From positions 1 to 8,608 of the forward strand of contig DNAU01000122.1 of assembly GCA_003491925.1 (NCBI GenBank): a DNA stretch of 8,608 nt, given 5' to 3'. This DNA is from Chloroflexota bacterium (GTDB taxonomy: Bacteria; Chloroflexota; Dormibacteria; Aeolococcales; Aeolococcaceae). The notes beneath the pieces are model-generated. The model was not told the DNA's origin, did not search any database, and saw only the letters and a program-made list of their open reading frames with translations. Made by a program: the position numbers and the translations under genes. Below, one piece after another: positions 1 through 5,960 of the stretch; position 1 is the stretch's first letter; each line of letters starts with the position of its first letter.

Positions 1-1
1 C

Positions 2-1138
2 GGCACCGCCTCGGAGATCAAGGACAGCCAGGGCAACGCCATCTACCTGAACCGAGCCCAGATGGTGCCCGCGCAGGACGGCGACGACCTCGAGCTGGGC
101 CTCGACTCCCAGGTCCAGTACTGGGCCGAGCAGGCGATCGCCACGGCGGTCACCAAGGATGACGCGCAGTCCGGCCAGATCCTGGTGATGAACACCCACA
201 CCGGTGCCATCCAGGCGTGGGCCGACTACCCCAGCTACGACGCCACCGACTACGCCTCCACGCCGATCGGCGACTTCGCCGATCCCGCCGTCGACGGCCT
301 CTTCGATCCCGGCTCGGTGATGAAGACGGTCACCTTCGCGGGTGCTCTCCAGGCCGGGGCGATCACCCCGGGGTACAGCTTCGACGAGGGCCCGACCCGG
401 ATCGACGGGGTGACCATCCAGGACTGGGACCACAGGGCGCACGGCGAGATCACCATGCAGACGGTGCTCGACATGTCGCTCAACAACGGGGCCATCAAGG
501 CGCAGCAGCTGGAGGGCGCCGACGCCTTCTACGACAACATGCTCGCCTTCGGGATCGGCGCCCCCACCGGGGTCGACCTGGCCGGCGAGACCAACCAGCA
601 GATGCCTCCGCAGAGCGCGCTGAGCGCCCTCGACTACGCCGAGATGTCCTTTGGCCAGAGCGTGTCGGTGACCCCGGTCGAGATGCTGGCGGCCATCAAC
701 GCGGTCGCCGACGGCGGCGTCTGGGTGCAGCCCCACGCCGTCGACTCGGTCATCGACCCCAACAGCGGCACCTCCACGCCGGTGGTGCCGACCACCCGCC
801 GGGTCATCTCGGCGGCGTCCGCGGCCACCCTCGCCACGATGATGACCCACGTGGTCGACGACTCCGACGGCGAGGGTTTCGACGCCCGCATCCCCGGCTG
901 GTCGGGGGAGGTCGCGGGCAAGACCGGGACCGCCCAGGAGCCCATCGACGGCAAGCTCACCGGCAGCGACGTCTCCTTCGGCGGGTTCCTCCCGGCGAGC
1001 GACCCGCAGTTCACCATGCTGGTGGTGATCGACGAGCCGCAGGTCCCGGCCGCCGACGACTTCGGCTCCCTGCTGGCCGCCCCGGTGTGGCGGCAGATGG
1101 CCGAGGAGATGATCGACCACTGGCATCTCACCCCCTGA
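2..1138 (+). CDS. ftsI: FtsI/PBP2-type peptidoglycan D,D-transpeptidase, 5' partial
   Basis: This is the C-terminal 378 residues of a class B penicillin-binding protein, the septal transpeptidase that cross-links new peptidoglycan outside the membrane; the start lies upstream of the window. The three penicillin-binding motifs are in order: SxxK as PGSVMK (catalytic Ser codon 314-316), SxN as SLN (476-484) and KTGT (920-931). The region SFGQSVSVTPVEML between the last two is also typical of FtsI. The protein ends about 70 residues after KTGT, so there is no C-terminal PASTA domain. The membrane anchor and dimerisation domain are not visible. Its place directly ahead of murF and upstream of ftsW supports FtsI rather than the elongation PBP2. 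The motif DPGSVMK differs slightly from the usual EPGSxxK, but the catalytic Ser and Lys are intact. The family call is firm; the FtsI assignment rests partly on context. Confidence 0.93.
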   Translation, partial: GTASEIKDSQGNAIYLNRAQMVPAQDGDDLELGLDSQVQYWAEQAIATAVTKDDAQSGQILVMNTHTGAIQAWADYPSYDATDYASTPIGDFADPAVDGLFDPGSVMKTVTFAGALQAGAITPGYSFDEGPTRIDGVTIQDWDHRAHGEITMQTVLDMSLNNGAIKAQQLEGADAFYDNMLAFGIGAPTGVDLAGETNQQMPPQSALSALDYAEMSFGQSVSVTPVEMLAAINAVADGGVWVQPHAVDSVIDPNSGTSTPVVPTTRRVISAASAATLATMMTHVVDDSDGEGFDARIPGWSGEVAGKTGTAQEPIDGKLTGSDVSFGGFLPASDPQFTMLVVIDEPQVPAADDFGSLLAAPVWRQMAEEMIDHWHLTP

Positions 1139-1163
1139 TCCCCGGCTGTGGCACCATCCGGCG

Positions 1164-2537
1164 GTGCTGCGTGCCGACACCCTGGCCGACCTCCTCGGGG
1201 GACGGCTGATCGCTCCGGCGGATGCCTCGCTCGAGATCCTCGACCTGGTGAGCGATTCGCGGGCGGTGACGCCCGGCACCGGGTTCGTCGCCCTGCCCGG
1301 TGAGGAGATGGACGGCCACGCCTTCGTGGCCGACGCCGCCCGCCGGGGCGCGGCCCTGGCGGTGGTGGGGGAGGCCTATGCGGCCGGGCCTGAGACGCCG
1401 CCGCTCCTGATCAGGGTCGGCGACACGGCCGCCGCGCTGCGCGCCGCCTGCTCCCGCCGGATCGGCGAGCTGGGGGCGACCGTGGTGGGGGTCACCGGGT
1501 CGGTGGGCAAGACCACCGCCAAGGAGATGTGCGCGCTGGCGCTGGCCGGGCGCCCCACCGCTCGCACGCCCGGCAACCTCAACACCTGGACTCAGATCCC
1601 GCTCCACGTGCTCCGGCTGGTGCCGCCGGTGGAACGGCTGGTGGTGGAGATGGCGATGACCGGGCCGGGCGAGATCGCCGACCTCGCGGCCTTCACCCAC
1701 CCCACCGTCGGGGTGCTGCTCAACGTCGGCCAGGCCCACATCGGCCGGCTCGGGTCGGAGGCGGCGATCGCCGACGCCAAGGCCGAGCTCCTGGAGGCGC
1801 TCCCCCGCGATGGGGTGGGCGTGGTCAACGCCGACGACCCCCGGGTGATCGGGGTCGCCGGGCGCAGCCGGGCTCCCCTCCACTGGTTCGGCGAGGCGAG
1901 CCGGCAGGCGGCCTGGCGGGTCGAGGCGGTCGAGGCCGGCGGGATGCTGGGCAGCCGGGCCACCCTGGTCGGTCCCGACGGGCGCGCCTCCCTCCGGCTC
2001 CGGGCACCGGGGCGGCACCTCCTGCTCGATGCCGCCGCCGCCGCCGCCGTCGCGGCCGCCTTCGGCGTCGGTGTCGGCGAGGTGGCGGAGCGCCTGGTCG
2101 AGTTCGAGCCCGCCGACCACCGTGGCCGGATTCTCCGGGGGCGCGAGGGGTCCACCGTCGTCGACGACAGCTACAACAGCAGCCCCAGCTCCCTGGCGGC
2201 CGCCCTCGAGGTGCTGCGCGGTAGCGGAGCCGCGGACCGGCTCGCCATCATTGGCGACATGCTCGAGTTGGGCGACCGCACGCTCGCCGCCCACCGGGAG
2301 GCGGGGCGCCGGGCCGCCGTCGCCGCCACCCGGCTGATCGCGGTGGGGGCGCAGGCGGCGGTGGTGGCCGGGGCCGCGGTCGCGGCCGGGATGCCGGGAG
2401 CGGCGGTCGCCCAGGCCGAGGACGCCGGCCAGGCGGCGGAGCTGGCCCTCCCCCTGCTCGGCCCCGGCACCGTGGTGCTGGTCAAGGGCAGCCGCGGCAT
2501 CGGTCTCGACGCCGTGGTGGAGAGCCTGCTGGCGTGA
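1164..2537 (+). CDS. murF: UDP-MurNAc-tripeptide--D-Ala-D-Ala ligase MurF
   Basis: MurF is the cytoplasmic ATP-dependent ligase that adds D-Ala-D-Ala to UDP-MurNAc-tripeptide, completing the pentapeptide. The 457 residues match the usual length. Visible motifs are DSR near residue 31 in the N-terminal UDP-binding domain, the ATP loop TGSVGKTTAKEM (111-122), GNLN (137-140), VVDDSYNSSPSSL (332-344), GDMLELG (364-370) and KGSRG (441-445). GSVGKTTxK, DDSYN and GDMxELG together distinguish MurF from MurC, MurD and MurE. Several normally constant positions are altered: NTWTQIP follows GNLN where NNEIGxP is usual, EMAM (162-165) replaces EMGM, and GRHLLLDA (283-290) has Asp where Asn is usual. A six-fold GCC run (2031-2048) encodes the alanines after that motif. 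The start is GTG with no clear Shine-Dalgarno, 25 nt after the ftsI stop, so reinitiation is likely. MurE would normally precede it and is absent. Confidence 0.93.
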   Translation: MLRADTLADLLGGRLIAPADASLEILDLVSDSRAVTPGTGFVALPGEEMDGHAFVADAARRGAALAVVGEAYAAGPETPPLLIRVGDTAAALRAACSRRIGELGATVVGVTGSVGKTTAKEMCALALAGRPTARTPGNLNTWTQIPLHVLRLVPPVERLVVEMAMTGPGEIADLAAFTHPTVGVLLNVGQAHIGRLGSEAAIADAKAELLEALPRDGVGVVNADDPRVIGVAGRSRAPLHWFGEASRQAAWRVEAVEAGGMLGSRATLVGPDGRASLRLRAPGRHLLLDAAAAAAVAAAFGVGVGEVAERLVEFEPADHRGRILRGREGSTVVDDSYNSSPSSLAAALEVLRGSGAADRLAIIGDMLELGDRTLAAHREAGRRAAVAATRLIAVGAQAAVVAGAAVAAGMPGAAVAQAEDAGQAAELALPLLGPGTVVLVKGSRGIGLDAVVESLLA

Positions 2538-3484
2538 TCCACGCCATCGTCGTCGCCGTGGTCTGCTTCGTGGTGGGCGTCGCCCTCTACCCGGTGCTGC
2601 TCACGGTCCTCACCCGCGTCGGGGCCGGCCAGCGGGTGCAGGCGTACAACCCGTCGACCCACCAGGCCAAGACGGGCACCCCCACCATGGGGGGGCTGCT
2701 CTTCTGCGTCATCGCGGTCGCGGTGTGGCTGGCCACTGACCGCAGCCAGACCGGGTTCGTGGTCGCCTACGCCCTGGTCGGGGGGGCTCTGGTCGGGTTT
2801 CTCGACGACCTCGCCAACGTCCGCGGCCTCGGCTCGCTCGGGCTGGGGGTGCGTCAGAAGCTCGTCCTCCAGGCGGTGGTCGGGGTCGCGGTCGGCTTCG
2901 GGCTGCACGCCGTGGGGGCCTCCACCCAGGACCTCCCCTTTGCCGGGATGGTCGATCTCGGCTGGGCGATCGTCCCGCTCGCCGCCATCGCCGTGGTGGC
3001 CACCACCAACGCGGTCAACCTCACCGACGGCGTCGACGGTCTGGCCGCGAGCTGCGTGGCGATCTTCCTGGTGGGTGCGATCACCGCCTCGATCTGGCTC
3101 GGTCCGGGGAGCGCCGCGACCCTCGCCGCCGCCCTGCTCGGCACCGTTGCCGCCTTCCTCGTCTACAACTGGCACCCGGCCCGCCTCTTCATGGGCGACA
3201 CCGGTGCCCTGGGCCTGGGGGCGGCGCTCACCGCCATCGGCGTGGAGGCCCACCTGCTCTGGCTGCTTCCCCTGCTGGGCATCGTCTTCGCCGTCGAGAC
3301 GGCCAGCGTCATCGTCAACGTCACCGCCATCACGCGGTTCCACCGGCGGGTGTTCCGGGCCAGCCCCCTGCACCATCACTTCGAGAAGATGGGGATCCGC
3401 GAGGAGCGCCTGGTGCTGCTCTTCGCGGCCGGCGGCGCGGCCGCATTGGCCCTCACCCTGCTGTCCGTGCATGCCGTCGTCTGA
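2534..3484 (+). CDS. mraY: Phospho-MurNAc-pentapeptide transferase MraY
   Basis: MraY is the polytopic membrane enzyme that moves phospho-MurNAc-pentapeptide from UDP to undecaprenyl phosphate, giving lipid I. The 316 residues are a little short for the family but no signature is missing. Visible motifs are KTGTPTMGG (46-54), the Mg-binding pair in GFLDD (88-92), TNAVNLTDGVDGLA (158-171), NWHPARLFMGDTG (212-224, catalytic Asp 222) and the PLHHHFE loop (278-284). About ten hydrophobic segments are evident. The position after the Asp pair where a Lys is usual (DDYxK) reads DDLAN, a modest departure. The GTG start shares the bases GTGA with the murF stop, a 4-nt overlap that suggests coupled translation; GGAG lies at 2519-2522. 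The gene normally following, murD, is not here. WecA-type enzymes are the nearest alternative, but the HHH loop and KTGTPTMGG favour MraY. Confidence 0.95.
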   Translation: MIHAIVVAVVCFVVGVALYPVLLTVLTRVGAGQRVQAYNPSTHQAKTGTPTMGGLLFCVIAVAVWLATDRSQTGFVVAYALVGGALVGFLDDLANVRGLGSLGLGVRQKLVLQAVVGVAVGFGLHAVGASTQDLPFAGMVDLGWAIVPLAAIAVVATTNAVNLTDGVDGLAASCVAIFLVGAITASIWLGPGSAATLAAALLGTVAAFLVYNWHPARLFMGDTGALGLGAALTAIGVEAHLLWLLPLLGIVFAVETASVIVNVTAITRFHRRVFRASPLHHHFEKMGIREERLVLLFAAGGAAALALTLLSVHAVV

Positions 3485-3616
3485 CCCTGGCCTGGTCGCG
3501 AGCAGCGGCAGCTTCGCGGGCGATGCTTCGCCACAAAGCCGCTCGGTGGGTGACAATGTCCGCCTGGCCTGATTCCCGCAACCGTCCCCTCCACGTCACC
3601 GCACCGCAGGAGCCGC
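3485..3616. other. 132-nt spacer between mraY and ftsW, at the usual murD position
   Basis: This is the longest intergenic stretch in the window and sits where murD is found in the classical cluster. I see no frame resembling a MurD remnant. It includes the sequence GACAAT (3552-3557), which would serve as a -10 box, but the best -35 candidate (TTCGCC, 3527-3532) is poor and 19 nt away. GCTTCGC occurs twice as a direct repeat (3511-3517 and 3525-3531). AGCGGC (3504-3509) could pair with GCCGCT (3538-3543), but the loop is 28 nt and no T-run follows, so this is not a convincing terminator. The spacer may carry an internal promoter for ftsW onward; the evidence is weak. Confidence 0.4.
3608..3612 (+). 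promoter_or_regulatory. Shine-Dalgarno of ftsW
   Basis: AGGAG lies 4 nt before the ATG at 3617. The spacing is short, but this is the strongest ribosome-binding match in the mraY-ftsW spacer and it supports the ATG chosen for ftsW. Confidence 0.55.
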
Positions 3617-4930
3617 ATGGCCGTCCCCACCGCCCCGACGCGAAGCCTCGACCTGCCCATCCGCCGGGCCAAGGTCGAGTTGACCCCCGCGACCCGGGGC
3701 CTCGCCTCCGTGGACGGATGGCTGTACGTCGCCGTCACCGCGATCTGCGCCTTCGGCCTGGTGATGGTCTACAGCGCCTCCGAGGTGCTCGCCTACGACC
3801 AGACCGGCAATCCGAGCTACTACTTCGAGCGCCAGTGCATCTACATGGTGATGGGCGGGGCCCTGCTGCTGGCCCTCGCCCGCCTCGACTATCACCACCT
3901 GCTGCGCTGGTCGCGTCTGATCGGGCTGGTCACCGTGCTGCTCCTGCTCGCGGTGCTGGTCCCCCACGTCGGCGTCGAGGTCAACGGGGCGCGCCGCTGG
4001 TTCGACCTCGGTCTCTTCCAGCTCCAGCCCTCGGCGGTGGCGGCGCTCGCGGCGATCATCGTCCTGGGCCGGTGGCTCAGCGACCGGGGCACATTGATCC
4101 GGAGCTGGCGCGGGATCCGCGACTACGTGATCGTGCTGCTCGTCCCGGTGGCCCTGATCCTGGCCGAGAAGGACCTGGGGAGCACCATCGTGGTCGCCTC
4201 GGTCGGCGGCATCCTGCTCTTCCTCGCCGGGGCGCGCTACCGGCACCTGGTCACCCTGCTCGCGATCGGGGCCGGGGCGGGCTGGCTGACCGTGCTCGCC
4301 GAGCCGTACCGGCTCAGCCGGCTCACCTGCTTCGGCCAGTCGCTGGTCAACGCCGATCCGCTCAACTCCTGCTGGCAGGGGATCCAGGCCCTCTACGGGC
4401 TGGGTCGGGGCGGCCTGACCGGGGTCGGGCTGGGCAACTCCATCCAGAAGTACCTCTGGCTGCCCGAGGCGCACACCGACTTCATCTTCGCGATCATCGG
4501 CGAGGAGCTGGGCCTGATCGGGGCCGCCGGTGTGGTCCTCGCCTTCACCTTCCTGGCCTGGCGGGGGATCCGGGCCTCGCTGCGCGCGCCCGACCGCTTC
4601 GGGACACTGCTCGCCGGGGGGATCACCGCCTGGATCTGCATCCAGGTGTTCGTCAACGTGGCCGCGGTGACCGCGCTCATCCCCACCACCGGGATCCCGC
4701 TCCCCTTCATCAGCTACGGGGGGACGGCCCTGGTCATGAACCTGGCCGGGATGGGGATACTCTGCAATGTGTCGGCGCAGGGCCGACGCCCGGGGCCCAC
4801 GGAGAGGCGCGGCTTCGCCGGAGTGGCACACCAGGGGGCGCTCAGTTGTGCGCACGTTGATCGCCGGGGGCGGGACGGGGGGGCACCTGACCCCGGCGCT
4901 GGCGGTCGCCGAAGAGTTGCGCGCCGCTGA
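3617..4930 (+). CDS. ftsW: Septal peptidoglycan polymerase FtsW (SEDS family)
   Basis: FtsW is the membrane glycosyltransferase that polymerises lipid II at the septum together with FtsI. Roughly ten hydrophobic segments lie between residues 34 and 388. Hallmarks are GARRWFDLG (124-132), DLGST (186-190), GLGNSIQKYLWLPEAHTDFIF (271-291, taken as two adjoining motifs), whose Asp 288 corresponds to the proposed catalytic Asp of SEDS enzymes, GEELG (295-299), and PTTGIPLPFISYGG (356-369). The usual QPSE/QPAE motif with a following Lys is QPSAVAAL here, losing both charged residues, and the usual QPDLG is EKDLG. Cys 238 and Cys 252 bracket the large loop before the catalytic segment. After residue 388 the protein continues as an Arg/Gly-rich tail of about 49 residues, of which the last 27 codons plus the stop are read from within murG in another frame. 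RodA is the alternative, but the dcw position favours FtsW. Confidence 0.93.
   Translation: MAVPTAPTRSLDLPIRRAKVELTPATRGLASVDGWLYVAVTAICAFGLVMVYSASEVLAYDQTGNPSYYFERQCIYMVMGGALLLALARLDYHHLLRWSRLIGLVTVLLLLAVLVPHVGVEVNGARRWFDLGLFQLQPSAVAALAAIIVLGRWLSDRGTLIRSWRGIRDYVIVLLVPVALILAEKDLGSTIVVASVGGILLFLAGARYRHLVTLLAIGAGAGWLTVLAEPYRLSRLTCFGQSLVNADPLNSCWQGIQALYGLGRGGLTGVGLGNSIQKYLWLPEAHTDFIFAIIGEELGLIGAAGVVLAFTFLAWRGIRASLRAPDRFGTLLAGGITAWICIQVFVNVAAVTALIPTTGIPLPFISYGGTALVMNLAGMGILCNVSAQGRRPGPTERRGFAGVAHQGALSCAHVDRRGRDGGAPDPGAGGRRRVARR
4833..4838 (+). promoter_or_regulatory. Shine-Dalgarno of murG, inside ftsW
   Basis: AGGGGG lies 9 nt before the GTG at 4848, whose product begins directly with the sequence expected at the MurG N-terminus. 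It supports this start over a start at 4767 in the same frame, which would add 27 Arg-rich residues that do not resemble MurG. Confidence 0.6.
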
Positions 4931-5960
4931 CCCGGACGGTGCCGTGCTCCTGGTCGGTCGCCGCGGGGGCGTCGCCGAGGCCCTGGTCGAGCGTGCCGGC
5001 GTCCCCCTCGAGACCCTGGAGATCCGCGGCCTCGACCTCGCCCGTCCGGCATCCTTCGCCGGCTTCGGGCTCCGCCTGCCCCGCGCCGTGAACGAGGCCC
5101 GCCGCCTGATCCGCCGCTTCGACCCCGACGTGGTGGTCGGAGCCGCGGGCTACGTCTCGGTGCCGGTGGTCCTGGCCGCCCGCCGCGAGCGGGTCCCGGT
5201 CCTCCTCCTCGAGCAGAACGCCGTCCCCGGCCGGGCGACCCGGCTGCTGGCCCGCGGCGCCGCCGGGGTCGCCGTCTCCTTCCCCGCGACCGCGCGGCGG
5301 CTGCGCCGCCGGGGCGCCGAGACGACCGGCAACCCGGTGCGGCGGGAGTTCCGCGACGGCGCCCCGCCCCTCGGCGATCGCCCCCGCCAGCTGCTGGTGT
5401 GGGGGGGATCGCAGGGAGCGCGGCGGATCAATCGGGCGCTCTGCGCCTGTGCCCCCGGGCTGCTGCGCGACCACCCCGAGCTGCGCCTCACCCATCAGTG
5501 CGGCCAGCTCGACGCCGCCGAGGTGCTCGCCCTCCACGCCGGGCTCGACCCCGACCTGCAGGAGCGCTGGGAGGTGGCCGCCTTCTACACCGACGTGGCG
5601 GCCCGGGTCGCCGGCGCCGACCTGGTGGTGATGCGCGCCGGCGGCTCCTCGCTGGCCGAGGTGAGCGCTCTCGGCCGCCCCATGATCCTCGTCCCCTATC
5701 CCCACGCCGGGGACCACCAGCGGCACAATGCAGCCCCCTACGTGGCGGCCGGTGCCGCCCTGCTCCTGCCCGACCAGGAGTGCGATGGCGAGCGGCTGCG
5801 TGCCGCCATCGAGAGGGTGCTGGGCAACCCCGAGCGCTGGCGGGAGATGGCCGCCCAGAGCCGCGCCCTGGGGCGGCCGGAGGCGACCCAGAAGGTGGTG
5901 GCGATGATCCGGCGCCTTGCGCTGGCCCGGCATCGCGGGGGGGCGGCGGGTGAGCGCTGA
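4848..5960 (+). CDS. murG: Lipid II-forming GlcNAc transferase MurG
   Basis: MurG is the membrane-associated GT28 enzyme on the cytoplasmic face that transfers GlcNAc from UDP-GlcNAc to lipid I, giving lipid II. With the GTG start the product is 370 residues, normal for the family. Two Rossmann-like domains are visible. The N-terminal one has GGGTGGHLTPALAVAEEL (7-24) and EQNAVPGRATRL (122-133). The C-terminal one has GNPVR (161-165), WGGSQGARRIN (185-195) and the UDP-GlcNAc binding stretch from RAGGSSLAEV (263-272) through PYPHAGDHQRHNA (283-295). Glu 271 matches the conserved nucleotide-ribose Glu, and the H-Q pair at 290-291 is intact. RAGGSS replaces the commoner RAGAxT, a mild change. 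The first 83 nt overlap the end of ftsW in another frame; the last 11 nt overlap the next gene. Confidence 0.95.
   Translation: MRTLIAGGGTGGHLTPALAVAEELRAADPDGAVLLVGRRGGVAEALVERAGVPLETLEIRGLDLARPASFAGFGLRLPRAVNEARRLIRRFDPDVVVGAAGYVSVPVVLAARRERVPVLLLEQNAVPGRATRLLARGAAGVAVSFPATARRLRRRGAETTGNPVRREFRDGAPPLGDRPRQLLVWGGSQGARRINRALCACAPGLLRDHPELRLTHQCGQLDAAEVLALHAGLDPDLQERWEVAAFYTDVAARVAGADLVVMRAGGSSLAEVSALGRPMILVPYPHAGDHQRHNAAPYVAAGAALLLPDQECDGERLRAAIERVLGNPERWREMAAQSRALGRPEATQKVVAMIRRLALARHRGGAAGER

Noticed and set aside
2031..2048. Six-fold GCC repeat
   Set aside because: It is in frame in murF and encodes alanines in a region that is Ala-rich in the family; no sign of a separate repeat element.
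3504..3543. Terminator hairpin after mraY
   Set aside because: The stem is only 6 bp with a 28-nt loop and no T-run follows.
2171..3556. Open frame of 461 codons on the minus strand across murF and mraY
   Set aside because: It is a shadow of MurF and MraY coding sequence; the product is rich in His, Asp, Gly and Arg with no family motifs.
4767..4847. Longer N-terminus for MurG
   Set aside because: The 27 extra residues are Arg-rich and read out of frame from ftsW; MurG proteins start right before the GGGTGGH loop, as GTG 4848 does.
3523..4860. Open frame of 445 codons on the plus strand in another frame across ftsW
   Set aside because: It is Arg/Pro-rich with no membrane segments, while the overlapping frame encodes a clear FtsW.
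5917..5949. Upstream TTG start for the murC-like gene
   Set aside because: It would add 11 residues unlike the family and deepen the overlap with murG to 44 nt; GTG 5950 already gives a lead-in of about 24 residues before the first conserved motif.
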